Assembly: GCA_021234155.1 (NCBI GenBank)
Contig: JAJEKV010000062.1
Coordinates: 8,389,408-8,453,407, forward strand
Reading direction: 5' to 3'
Origin: Isoetes taiwanensis
Lineage: Eukaryota > Streptophyta > Lycopodiopsida > Isoetales > Isoetaceae
DNA: 64,000 bases
Below are positions 1 to 11,824 of the stretch, one piece after another. A program made the translations under genes and the position numbers. A model generated the notes under the pieces. It was not told the DNA's origin. It searched no databases and saw only the letters and a list, made by a program, of their open reading frames with translations. Position 1 is the first letter of the stretch. Each line of letters opens with the position of its first letter.

Positions 1-1654
1 GAAAACTACTGAGCATTATGCGAAAGAGGATGCTAAGCGGCTGGATCTACACCAATTGGTGAGGTCTGGCCCTATAAATTAACATGAAAGATGAAGATTT
101 ATATAGCAGTGGAGACCGATCAAGTTTATCAGAAGAATGCTTGGGCTCTCGGTCAAAGATGCTACAATGATCGAGTCAATTCCATTTGAACATTGTTTAG
201 TTAATGGTATAATAGAAAATTTGTGAATCTCATGAATCAAGTTGCTATCTCATTATATTTACTAAAGTCTAGTTAGTCATTATTGAAGAATATTTACTTG
301 AGCATTAGAATTTACCTTCAAAAGCGTGATGAGAACTAAAAGAAATAAAATGGAGCCAGAAGGGATAAAAGATGAATAGAACCCAGCAAACTGATGAGGC
401 AAAGGAATACTAGGGATCAACAAGACACTAGAACTGGGCAGTGTGCAAGGAACCAAACAGTAACATGGAAAATAATACTAATGAAGCAAAGTGATGAAAA
501 TCGGGTGCATATATCGCTGATAACATTAGTTTTTTCTTAAAGATACCTGACGTTATTAAACAACGTACAAGTCGGGAAGACTACGTCTCGCTATATAGAC
601 GTCGGTGAGGCAGCCAGGACGACGGCGCAACAGCGACACCCCCAATTATGTTAAGACGTGGTTTAGGATGTTTGGACAAAGCTACAGACATGGTTTAAGG
701 ACGTTTGGATGTGGTCCAGCTATGTCACAATGATGTCTGGACGTCGACATAGATGTCGCTTTTGATCCATTATAATGTGGTGAATAAGAGAGCGTAAAAT
801 ATGTCAAAGATACCAATGAGGAATGGGAATCCAGGAGCTGCATGTTTTACTTTTGGGTTTGGCCTTGACATAGTATATCGAGCTCTATGTGTGGTTACTA
901 CGCAAAGGATGTTTGATATCTGTCTATATATTAATATTATGCCACCTTCCGCATGGAATCTCTAAGCAACTTGGGCACACATCATGTTAGCATTCACGTG
1001 CCCTTGTACAATGCTGCCAATGGCATCTTGCCACATGGCATTTTAGATGGTCCCTTACAAAGAGACACCTAATCAATTTGCTTGCCATCATAGGCCAAAA
1101 GTGTATGTTTTAGAATTGGAGGGTGAAATGTTGTCATCAATGCCCTGGGTGCCTATGAATTGGCACCATACAATTGAATGGCAATGCCAATGCCACATTA
1201 TTATATGGTTTATAACGCTGTTCTATTGAACATTCATGGGGATGATGGCCTAGCTTTTAGTATGATAGCTAGCATACATTAAGATTCTTATGTTTTTGAC
1301 AAAAGGTTAATTTTTTTCACATGATTATTGACTTTCGAATTTTGCTCCAAATACCAATATTGCCCATTATGTTCACCTTCTAGTGTCTAAGCATTGGATT
1401 TATGTGCTTCCTATAAGGTTAAGAAATTATCATTTCTTTTTCCTTTTTTCCTTCTTTTTTAGTGGCCAAAAAAGGTTGTAAAAAAAAAGGGTGACATATT
1501 TTCTTCATGTGGATCGTGGACCATCTTTTACATGCGCATGAGGCATGCTTTTTGGACATGCTTGTCTCATGCACATTTGACATGCACATGCCACATATAG
1601 CATGCGCATCTGACATGCTTTTTGGCACCGGCAATCAAACATCTTAAAAGACCC
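1..1654. other. Non-coding stretch, no gene seen
   Basis: Only short chance reading frames are present and none resembles a known protein. Around 655-720 a short motif (acgtggtttaggatgtttgga-like) occurs twice, about 40 bases apart. Between about 1525 and 1625 the sequence is unusually dense in CATGC/GCATG words. I see no RNA gene, intact transposon end or promoter that I can support. Confidence 0.5.
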
Positions 1655-1715
1655 ATTATGTCTGGGTGGTAACAATTTCAAGTTCAAGGCCTCTCGAGTC
1701 ACACTATATATAGTT

Positions 1716-1970
1716 CCTATTATTGTGCTACATATTCTAAACGAGGTGCGCCTGGACTACCACAGTCGTTGGATCTGTCGATCCTACAGGCCAGATCGCC
1801 AGGTGGAGCATCCTCGCACCTCTTGTTTTGCTTATGGTCGTTTATGATTAGGGGCACCTATGATTTTAAAGTATGGAATATGAGTTTGCCTAAGGTAATA
1901 CTTCTATACAGATTTGCCTATGGTTTTAGAATATGAAATAAGGGGACTCGAACCTTTACCAAAATAACTT
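1716..1970. repeat. Diverged direct repeat, copy 1
   Basis: This segment matches 2130-2403 in the same orientation over about 255 bases. Both share the ctgttattgtgctacatatt start, the ggggcacctatgattttaaa block and the ccaaaataac end. On the minus strand its end contains a pol III B-box-like GGTTCGAGTCC (near 1944-1954). A related leader (about 1655-1718, gtctgggtggtaac...) recurs at 26165-26240. A tRNA-derived SINE is possible, but no convincing A box or tail was seen. Confidence 0.55.
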
Positions 1971-2129
1971 AATATAGGTAATAAGACTATTATAACCAAC
2001 ATAATTATTTTTTACTTTGAATCTATATATATATTTTTTTTATAACAACAAAGTCAATTGTTTTGGGGATATGATCTATTGTTTCAGGAATTATTATTTT
2101 TACATCCATATCAAATCCCACTGGAAACC

Positions 2130-2403
2130 CCTGTTATTGTGCTACATATTCTGAACGAGGTGCACCCTGGACTACCACAATCATCGGATCCGTTGATCCT
2201 ATGGGCTAGATCGTATGTTGAAGCCTCCTGGCACCCCTCGTTTCGCTTATGGTCATTTATGATTGGGGGCACCTATGATTTTAAAGTATGAAATATGAGT
2301 TTGTTCAAGGCCTTGATGGAATATCGAGCTTCTATACAAGTTTGCTTAAGGTTTTAGAATATGAAATACAGGGGTTCAAGGCTCTACCAAAATAACCCAA
2401 TGT
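2130..2403. repeat. Diverged direct repeat, copy 2
   Basis: This is the partner of 1716-1970, with numerous substitutions and a short insertion (about 2310-2330) that make it slightly longer. The 160 bases between the copies are AT-rich and have no recognisable content. The copy ends just before the small LTR element begins at 2416. Confidence 0.55.
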
Positions 2404-2415
2404 CCTAATATGACT

Positions 2416-2610
2416 ACTTAATATTTAGAAAATAGATAACTAGAATGCAGATAGATATTAAATAGAATAGAAAAATGTGGTTGGGAACAAGCCTCCCACC
2501 ATGACTTATGATCTATATAGATAACAGATACGATCTCTTAATGTAGAATGCCACATCACCTTGATGACGTGGCATATATTGCTGAGGTGGAGGATTGTCA
2601 TATATTAACA
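2416..2610 (-). repeat. 3' LTR of the small LTR element
   Basis: This is about 195 bases. Read on the minus strand it starts TGTTAATATATGACAATCC next to the purine tract. It shares long blocks with 4413-4562, including tagaatgcagatagatatt and gggaacaagcctcccacc. It is the complete copy and keeps about 45 bases that the other LTR lacks. Confidence 0.72.
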
Positions 2611-2748
2611 CCCTCCCTCCAGACTAGCACCTCAGCTAACCAAAGCCATCATGGCCAGGTTGATAAGTTAGCCATCTCTGGCATTTCCTGTATCTTCTCA
2701 TCTTCTTCTGAATATTCTTGTTCTTGAATCTGATATGAGGAATTCTTT

Positions 2749-4240
2749 TCATATATGAATTTTCCCTTTCAAATTCTCCATTTTTAGCTTGCGGAATTTT
2801 ATCAAAGACATTTGCAACTTCCGTGAACATGCAAACTCATAACACATATCCCAAAGATCTGACCTCTGTCTTCGACATGCCAAATTAGTCATCTCTTCTA
2901 GATGCTTGAGCATTTCTATTCTAGTAGCATTCTTTATGCTGCTTATATCTGTCATTCCCTCCCTTAAGCAGCTACAGATTATGCCATTAGAACTCAAATA
3001 AGTACCTTTGTAATTGGTTTCTTCATCTTGATGTATCTCTTGATGTATCTCTTTGTGGTCTGCCAAAGTTTTGGGCCCTCTCTTGATTTTAACGTCTCCA
3101 ATCTGAGGATTTCCATATTTGAAATAGGTTTTGTCACCAGAATTCTCCTCATGGTCTGCATAACCGGGCTCTCCATGGATCTCTATATCTTCCGTTTGGA
3201 CTTGATTTCTTGCACCATTTAATGCCTGAATTGTCTCAAATTTGGTCTTGAAGGCAACATTTCTTGGATTACCCGGGTCTTCATTACGACAAGAATTTCC
3301 TTCTTTCAAAATAAATCGTTCATCTTTTTGTACTCCAAAGAAATTCAGCAACCTATGGAGACCAGGTTCTTCTACAGGCCAGATCTCTTGTTCAACTCGA
3401 CTGTGATAGGGAATGAGATAATACCAAATAATTTGGCCTTTGTCTTCAGCGGCAAACTCTGTCACTTCGATCTCAACTCCAACAATATATGAAGGATCTT
3501 CAACAGCAAGGCAATCTCCAACTTCAAGCTGCCATAGTATGCCATATCCATTTTCAAAGGTCTCTCCGTCTGGATTCTTTTACCATGACCGCGGAGCCCA
3601 ACACAGTCTGTGATAGGCATTTGCAGCTCTTCTGCAGCCATGATTTTCTCTACTAAATCTTCTTAGATAATTAAATTGGGGTTTGATGTTTGCTTTCCTT
3701 CCACAATTTTGTCTACGGCATCCTTCTGCTGGCCATCTCCAGGGGTGATTTCTCCATGCCTGGCTTTTGGAATTTGCATCCCTGTGGCAGTCTCCATCTG
3801 CACCGGATCTTCTGCACCGAGCCTCAATGGGTCTTCGTGGACATAATCAGCAACTGTAATTGCATGCAACTGGTCATGAGATATGGTCTTCTCTTCAATT
3901 TGAACCTCTTTTGCAACAATTTTCACTGCCCCATTCTTGGTCTCATCTCCAACTACCGCCTCTTCTTCATACGATTGTATTATTTCGTCTAAGAATCCTT
4001 GAGCCACATCTTCACAGAATTTTTGCTCGGTAATCTACATCTCTATGGCATCTAATTGCGGAGGCGTCCCTCCATTGCTGGAAATCTCAAATTCCTCTGG
4101 AACTTTCCCTTCATGATGCCTCTTCCTTGAATTCACCGCTTGCATATCTACAATCTCTGCTTTTGCAAATTGATTTATGAAGATTTGGGCATCTGCAGAT
4201 GATTTCTTCGCCCATACTTCTTCTTCTGGATTACATGCTG
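2749..4240 (-). pseudogene. Broken coding region of unknown function inside the LTR element
   Basis: One open frame runs on the minus strand from about 4240 to 3600. It has a TAG at 4035-4037 and a TAA at 3663-3665. A frameshift near 3550 leads into a 238-codon frame ending at 2749. The first part is acidic and hydrophilic (EEEVWAKKSSADAQ, QSYEEEAVVGDE). The second part has an ordered segment (VGDCLAVEDPSYIVG, IIWYYLIPYHSRVEQEIWPV) and then a long charged tail. None of it looks like Gag, protease, integrase or RT to me. A captured host gene fragment or a very diverged Gag are both possible. The sequence tttttctattacag at the 4240 end looks like an intron acceptor, which would fit a host-derived exon. 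Function not recognised. Confidence 0.5.
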
Positions 4241-4412
4241 TAATAGAAAAACAAGCCATTATTGCGGTTTTATACCTTCAAGCTTTTCTTCAATCCGATC
4301 TTCATTCCAAGAGATTTCTTCTTGTTGGAATTCTTCATTAGGGGAGGAGGCTTTTGATCTTCATAGTTTCCTCTCCCAGGATCGGATTAAGAGCACGCAG
4401 GCTCTAATACCA

Positions 4413-4562
4413 TCTTAATATTTAGGAAACAAATAACTAGAATGCAGATAGATATTGAATAGAATAGAAGAACATTGTTGGGAACAAGCCTCCCACCGTG
4501 ACTTATGATTTATGTAGATGAACAGACACGACTCTTAATGTAGAATGCCATATCACCTTGAT
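4413..4562 (-). repeat. 5' LTR (truncated) of the small LTR element
   Basis: This aligns with 2416-2610 but stops after caccttgat at 4562. The outermost 45 or so bases, including the TG terminus, are missing. The primer binding site lies directly inside it (4400-4412 on the minus strand). Confidence 0.7.
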
Positions 4563-5503
4563 ATTCCTCAACGTAGAAGGAGAATGGATATAGCACCATG
4601 CAGGTGAGGGAGAAGTGATATATGATTATTGCCATAGACCACATTAGAGAGGTACTATACTAATGTGAAAACTGGATTATAAATACCCAGCTTATGAAAG
4701 GGAGATCACTTTAGAAGTGTAGGTTTCGACAATGGTGGTGAAGGTATAGAATGCTTATGCTATATAAACTACAGGATGAATGGCGTATAACAACACAGAT
4801 GCATAAACTACGGATTATAAAATTACGCATACGTTGTGTTTCGTAAGGCGATTGATGTTCCTGAGGCGTGCAATAAAGATGCAAGTGTATGCATGAGTAA
4901 GAAGACCACGTAGCCACGTGGATACGCTTAATGACGTTGGTCAAATGCATGGGCATTATGCATGGTACAAGTTAAGGAAATGGACACATCATATCTCGGC
5001 TTGGAGCATCGAGACACCGAATAAAAGACTGGACAATAGTGTGGAACGTAGTTTCCACACAAGGTCAAGAGAATCGAGGTCGAATGCAGGAATAAGCATT
5101 CTGTAAGACCGTTGGAATGGAAGAGGACAATTACTAGTAGCAGGCACAACCATCTGAAAGCTGCAAGGTATGTTGGAGCTTTGGTGAAGTTATACTATGA
5201 AGGAAAGTTGGCCTCCAACTAATGATACATTAGGGAGGCAAGTAATGTACCCACACGACAAGTGTGGACAAGGGGAGCTTGAAAGTTGGTGTAAACAACG
5301 TTCCAAATATAGAGAATTTTGAGGGACACTTTGAATAGTCCAAAGTCTGGAATAGGAACAAGGTAGGTGCCCAATGAACATCTCACCACGGAGAATGCGC
5401 TCTAGACTTGATATCGTGTGTGTATCCCAAGGAGTAGCTCCAAGTTGGTATATGCATACTAGGACCATTTAATGGTAAAACATAACAAGAAAAAGAAAGG
5501 GTG
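4563..5503. other. Unassigned intergenic DNA
   Basis: No open frame exceeds about 90 codons, and none has recognisable motifs. The sequence resembles, in composition, the DNA right of 6436. It is probably the left half of one old repeat block into which the TIR element at 5508-6431 inserted. Confidence 0.4.
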
Positions 5504-5507
5504 TACA

Positions 5508-6431
5508 GGGCAAAAGTATGCTGGTGGGGTGCAAAAGCACGCGTCCGGATGCATGCTTTTAGCACCCCTGCTTCCTGCTTTTTTTTGGGTGCTGGTGGGT
5601 GCAGGTGGGTTCGTTTTTTTACACTCTTCATTTGTTAAGAGGATTCTTCAGCCAAGAATCGTTCACATTGCTCGAATTTTCCATCAGATTAGCATCGATT
5701 TCATTAGATTGGAGTCTGACTAGTGCGCAGAAATGACCCAAACTCCAAATTGGCATGTGAATCTCCAATTAGTTGCTCAATCCATCATATCTTTTAATAA
5801 AACTTATCCACCAAGGTAGGATTGTCATTTCGACCATATTCAGCCTAAAAGCCCCATCTAATTTTGCTTAAATTGGGCTGACTTAAGAGATTTCTCACTG
5901 TTTTACAAAAAACCTGTTGCAAGAATGGTTTTTCTTTAATTTTTCATTCAATATAACAAATTAGGTTCTGAAATTTTGCACATAGGATATGGGTGCATGG
6001 CCGATTATGAAAATCTGAAAAGCCCTAGCTGATTTAGCTTAATTTGGGCTGAATTAAAAAATTCTTCACTGTACCAAAACTGATACAGAAATGGTTTTTC
6101 TCTAATTGCTCACACAATATCCCAAATTAGGTTCTGAAATTTTGCACGTAGGATATGGGTGCGCCGATTATGAAAATCTGAAAAGCCCCATCTGATTTAG
6201 CTTAATTTGGGCTGAATTAAGAAATTTTGTTCTGTTTTACCAAAATTGCTGCAGAAATGGGTTTTCTCTAATTGCTCACTCAATATCCCAAATTAGGCCC
6301 TGAAATTTTGCATGTATGATCGAATTGCATGGCCGATTATGAAAAACAAAAAAAAAAAAAAAGTGCTGGAAAGTGCTGGGTGCTGGATGTTGCATCGCGT
6401 TTATTTGTACCCCACCAGCATACTTTTGCCC
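5508..6431. mobile_element. Non-autonomous TIR DNA transposon with internal triplication
   Basis: The ends are perfect 23-base inverted repeats starting GGGCAAAAGTATGC and ending GGTGGGGT (5508-5530 and, inverted, 6409-6431). Similarity continues imperfectly for about 45 more bases into a T-run on the left and an A-run on the right (blocks CGCG, AGCACCC, TTTCC). The tetranucleotide TACA sits directly outside both ends (5504-5507 and 6432-6435) and is probably the target duplication. There is no transposase. The centre holds three tandem 165-base units. TIR and duplication do not match a superfamily I can name with confidence: a 4-base duplication is unusual, and a 3-base PIF/Harbinger-type site is not excluded. 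Confidence 0.78.
5847..6346. repeat. Three tandem units of about 165 bp
   Basis: Units begin at 5847, 6018 and 6181 with AAAAGCCC(C/T)A(T/G)CT. Each runs through a ttaatttgggctgaatta block, a caaattaggttctgaaattt block and a gccgattatgaaaa block. They differ by scattered substitutions and small indels (171, 163 and about 166 bases). The array fills the core of the TIR element, as seen in non-autonomous elements whose interior was amplified. Confidence 0.85.
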
Positions 6432-6435
6432 TACA

Positions 6436-9400
6436 ATAGAACTTTTAGTTCACAGTCCATATGAATATGGAAATAATGAAGATAAGAGTTCTTATACTAG
6501 ATGTTAAACATGTCCACTAGGAGCTTAGGGTGGCATATCTCCCTGTGGAATTTATGACTAGAGCTTGAGGATCAAGGCAAACTAGTGTTAGAAAGTCTAA
6601 ACAGTGTGGTGTCAAAACCATAACATGTATATGGTACAAGATGAACGAGTTGAAGAAATACATTTGCGACAAGTATGAACATAGCCAGATGGCTATGTCA
6701 AAGAATCACATATGATTCTAGACTGAGGGCCACACATGTTACCATATCACATACACGATAGTGATTGTGGATGTTGGAAGGATTTAGTGGTATCAAATAC
6801 TACACTAGCGATGATATGAAGGATGTCGACAGTGACATTCGGATGTATGTCATATTGGAAGATAGTTGAATATTTGCACAAGGCGAGTGAAATATTACTT
6901 GACAAGGTTTAAGAAATAAGCATAATGATATTCTTATATATGAAGATATTGGATTAGGTATGATCTATCAGAGATAAGTATTCAAGTTATCCCAATGGTT
7001 GGAGTTGACTATCTTAGATACATCGTACTAAGGAATATGAAAGAAGTTTAAATTAGGGAAAATAGCTAGAGTAAGTCTAGCATATACGATGGTGTTACAT
7101 TCCAAAACATCTCGAGGATGGTTGGAATGATGTTGGAATAACAGATAATGAGAGGTTTACTACTCAAAGGGTCTAGATACCGATGAATTAATTCAGCATT
7201 ATATTGGGTTTGGGTATGACAGGTTGTATGAACTATCCCGTCGAATGATGGAAGAAGAGAAGTTTGTGACTTTGCTGATCATACCCTTAGGCTGACCGAC
7301 AAGTGGGCAAAACATAGGAATTCGAAATCCCAATGAAAACCTAGACGAGGTGTATAGAGTAGAAGGGGTTAGATTATATAGACCAACAGTCCTTATATCG
7401 CAAGAGTTATTCTACTCATGGGGAGCAATTCTAGACCCCAAGGTAGAGGCTGGAGGATCCCTTGCTTTGAGGTACGCACCTCTTATGGAGTATGACTTTG
7501 AGACTCTTAAGAGGATACGGAATCGGATAACCATATGGCAGTTACTAACGAAGATTGAAACATAGGGGTTTCCTATTATAAGAGTGAGAGGGTTTAATGT
7601 CTCCATCTCATTATGAGGGAGCCAAAGACGAGGACATCTAAAACCGATCAAAAATTAAAGTTGATATGATAACTTAAGAAAATAGGTTAATTGTGACAAA
7701 ACATGGTTGATATTGGGGACACAAAGTTATCCAGTTGAAGGAGCCTTTAGAAAAGCTTTTCATATGGGCTAGTAGCTTTTGAAATTATGGCGTAATCTCA
7801 TGGGGGAATCATAGTTTATGTACGAGACTGAAGTACCATAAGGCACTAAAGGAATGGTTGAAGTACCTAGGGGAGCCTATCAAAATGTAGGCATCATATA
7901 CAATTCCAACATAGAGTTGGCCACTATCCATTTGGGAATTAGGTGGCAGAGCCACATCGTAAAGGTACATAGGGAATGGATTTTGTTTGAAAGAACTACC
8001 AAGGTTACACTTTAGATAAGTTAGAGCACAGCTCTAGCATTGTGGGATGAGGATGTATGTTTACTATGTACCTACTATGTGCACATATGATAAACATCTC
8101 GGAGAGGTAATCTACACAGTGACACGAGGAGAGAAAGACGAGTGTATCCCATAAGTACCAATGAAGGGTTTGAGTATGTCTGGAATGTGCAAACAACAGT
8201 CAATCTGTTGCATGCTAAGGTAGGATGTTGTAGTTGGCACTTGAAATAAATATCAATGGCCAATAGAATAAAGCTCAAGTTGATGGAGTTGAATAGTACA
8301 ATATTACAATTCCAAGAAGCTCAAACGTGTCTCGCATAGACACCTAAAACTAGATGTCTCACAACCATACCCGGGTCAGGCAGAAATGACCCACATGGGT
8401 TAGATGGAAGTGTAAGTTAGAACATATAGGGCTCGAGCATCAATACAAGCCCGGGTTATATCAAACATAGGTAATTTAGGAAGGCTCACAAAATGCAAGG
8501 CAGGCACCCTGATGACTCCAGGTAACTTACGATTCATACGAAGGCTCGCTCGCTAACTTAAGCCATGACTATGGCTTGGATGAGGATGCCAAGTCATTTG
8601 AAATGCCACAGCAGCGGCATAACATCATGACAGAGAAACGTAATGACTAACATTTCTAGGGTGTACGACAACATTGAATCATAACCCCCAATGATGTTTG
8701 GGTTAACAATGGGTGTGAGAGCGGGGGGAGGGTTGGGGTGGGGGTTGTTGAAGCAACCTTGGACATAAACTGTTATGTCATACGACATATAATAGCGGCT
8801 TAGAAAGCCACAAGGCGGTTAAAGAATACCTAAAGGAGTAAATGAATTGGTGACCCTATGGGATAAAAGCCACAACCAAAGGGTGAATTCTATATGATGT
8901 ATCACGTGAGAAGGATAATGAAAATTGACCATGGACATAGAAAGCTTATTAAGGATGAAATGGAATGAAGGACCGTTGTTTGTGATATTTAGTAGCCTGG
9001 ATGGGAAGGTTATTACCTAACATGAAGGGTACATGCAAAGATAGATTTTCGGCTTGAAAGGTAGCAAGAGCTGAAAAGCTCTTTAAAGGTTTGGTGCATG
9101 GCTTAAGGTCGAAGGCTTTCATTTCCTAGGACAATAGGGTGGATTGAATTCACCAAGAACATTTTTAATAGAAGAGGCCTCTCTTGAGAGGTCTTTGAGT
9201 GGTATTGTCCTTTGGGATATCCACATAATCCATTAGAATATGTAAGTTTATTTGTGGAACTTAATGATGTTTAGGTACTAAAGTAATGGTTCAAAACACT
9301 TTGCCCCAACCATATCTAGATACCCTAGAAGGAGATGACTATTCAACAATGGTTGGATGCCATTAGACCGTTACGGTAGAACAACTCCAGAAGAGGATAG

Positions 9401-10590
9401 GCCATCGTCAATTTGACAGGCGTGTGACAGAGAGAATTAATCACTGCCATATAGGTGGTGAAGTTTGGCACAAAATAATACTAAAGCTTGTACTCTAGAT
9501 AAATTAGAGTAAAGTATTGACATCGCTGTGGGGGTTTCAACACAAGTAATCACTATGTATTACAGAGTATGTATATTTGGGGAAGTGATCCATAGAAGGA
9601 ACACGACCATTGAGAAGAAGTAGCGAAGGGTGGTAGGATTAAAGCTACACATGATCTAGTGGGGTGCTGCATGGCAGTCCCTAATCGGTTGGGCCAAGAG
9701 AGATCCTTTCTCTGGGAAATGAGGCGAGTCAAGGTTTAGACACTAAAGAGAAACAACGTTAATTATAGTTATGTCTATAAAATTTTACTTATATAACGTC
9801 GAATAAGATCTAATATAAACCATATGAATGTAGTATAGATTAAATCATGGCAGGGCCGGAAGAAATTTTGTTATCAAGGCATCTACCAAAGGAAAAAACT
9901 ATATAAAGTTATAGGTCTAGGAATGTCGATAACTGGACATTATCGTCGTCGCCTAAAGGATATCCAAGGTGATAGTGGATTAGAATCCAACTTGAAAGTT
10001 TCTATCTTATTCCGAGTAGTTCCCTTCCATCGCTCAGCGTAAGTTCATCGATATGGTTGCGAGAACCATTCCACAGTGATAGTAAGAACACTTAGGTTAT
10101 TTCTACTTCACCATGGTTGCACAAGTCCGGCGGACTCGTTGCCACCACAGCGTTGGTTTAGGGAAGGGTGATTACTAGACAGATGTCTTACTAGAGAAAG
10201 AGAGATACTATTGGTTAGGTATGACTAGAGACTATTATATCTATTGAAAGGAGGCTTGCCGTATTGGTTTGGTAAAGGGTTTGGTTCAGTGGTGGAAGGT
10301 CAAGTGTTCAAGATCTCATACTACACTTTTATACACCCGAATGAGTGTAATAGATTTTGCAAAGAGGATGCTGCCACTGTCATATTGCACGCGCACCCAC
10401 AAGTAGCGATTGTACCTGTCTGTCTTGTGCAGCGAGACTAACTGCATCAAGGTTGCACGATAGTAGCAGGCTACCCCCCATGCCCTCGCTTGCATGTGCA
10501 CTCGTTGAACACCGAGAAATCATGCAGATAGCTCGAGAGATCCGACTGTTTGTGACCTGCATGTTCCCATGTTTCCATTAGGAAAATGAG
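6436..10590. other. Old degenerate repeat block, no intact gene
   Basis: Reading frames are all below about 80 codons and none carries a recognisable motif. Parts are repeated within the block. The stretch around 8005-8130 (tttagataagttagag, ctatgtacctactatg) has a diverged same-orientation partner near 9490-9610 (ctctagataaattagag, cactatgtattacagag), about 1.48 kb away. This suggests a decayed long tandem repeat or an ancient duplicated retroelement. Confidence 0.4.
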
Positions 10591-11824
10591 ATCCATATCT
10601 GGTGCAATAGAGTTGAGACTCTCCCCTTTATGCCAAGGGAAGCCCCGTCAGTTCCAAGATACCATGCGGAGGCACAGTTCCTATTTGTTGGCAGTTGATG
10701 TAGATGCACGATGATCTGTTCTGGCTATAGGGGGAGCAGTGTATGGTGCGTGAGCAGCAGTTATCCAGAAACGCAATCTCATTGAACCACCCTATGAGAC
10801 TACTCTAGGTTACATCTCCCCGGTCTGATGAGGCAAGTCAGGGAGGCGTCCCCTCCCCAGGCACAATAGATCCCTGGGTGTGCTAGAGAATACGTGCCAC
10901 CTCGATGCACATGCATCTATACCCGACTTTAACCCCCCGAAATCCATGGGCCGCTAGGCGCACCCATCGAGCCCAGGATGTCCATATAGGCACATTTCCT
11001 GCGACCCAGGAGGTGTCGGACCCATACCCGGCCCCAAATGCGAGGACCGACTATAAGCCTAGCACATTGTAGGAGTCATGTAGCCATGCTAGGCAAGACT
11101 CCAACCTCGTTTCACCATTGTACCCGTTATCTGGTGCTGAATCACGATATAGCATCCACAGCCAGGTAGGCTCTTGTGCACATGCCACATTTACTGAGTT
11201 TTAAGGGTTCTAACTAAGAACATCTCTACCTCTAGATGACCTTTAGGTCTCTACCCCCCTTTTACCCATACAACACAGGAGGAGCAGAAAGAGAACTATC
11301 ATTATACATCCATCCATCTATAGCTTCGAATAGAACATAAAATAGAGATTAACTGTACATCTATTCATACAAGGGTTAATCCTATGACTTAGGAATCCAA
11401 GCTATCTATGTACTAACCAGAATCATAGCTAGATCTATTATCTCTCTGGCTCTCCATCCTTCTAGCTGGGGCAGGGTTGAATAGCAGCTCCTCCTCCACC
11501 AATCTCCCCCAATTCAAATTGGGGCAAATTGGGGTGGAAGCCCCAATCTAGGTGTCCCAAATGGGCAAGCCTGTCTTGCCCAATTGGTTTGGGCCAGATG
11601 GCAACTCTAGGTTGGTGAATATTAACTAGTTTAATATTTTAACCCCTTTTAATATTAGGTTAAGCCCTAAATTCGAATTAGGGTTTAGGGCTAGGTTTCC
11701 ACCTTAATAATTAATGATTTACATAGCTAACCTTAGCTTATGAATAATTAATGCACCATTGATTATTCGTAGTGACAAGTCATGTATTTATACCCAAAAG
11801 ACATATAAATACGTGGAACGTCAC
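10591..11824. other. Unassigned intergenic DNA, partly GC-rich
   Basis: The part from about 10790 to 11130 is markedly richer in C and G than its surroundings. No frame of useful length, RNA gene or transposon terminus was found in this stretch. Confidence 0.4.

Larger units (their letters stand above)
2416..4562 (-). mobile_element. Small non-autonomous LTR retrotransposon
   Basis: Two similar direct repeats (2416-2610 and 4413-4562) flank a 1.8-kb core. On the minus strand the core starts with TGGTATTAGAGCC (4412 to 4400). This differs by one base from the TGGTATCAGAGC initiator-tRNA primer site of plant copia elements. The core ends with a purine run, CTGGAGGGAGGG (2622 to 2611), directly before an LTR starting TGTTAATATATG. 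Primer site, purine tract and LTRs are therefore all in register. No reverse transcriptase, integrase or protease motif occurs inside, so the element would depend on another element's enzymes. The right-hand (5') LTR is cut short at 4562. It is larger than a typical TRIM and carries a coding remnant of unknown origin. Confidence 0.75.
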
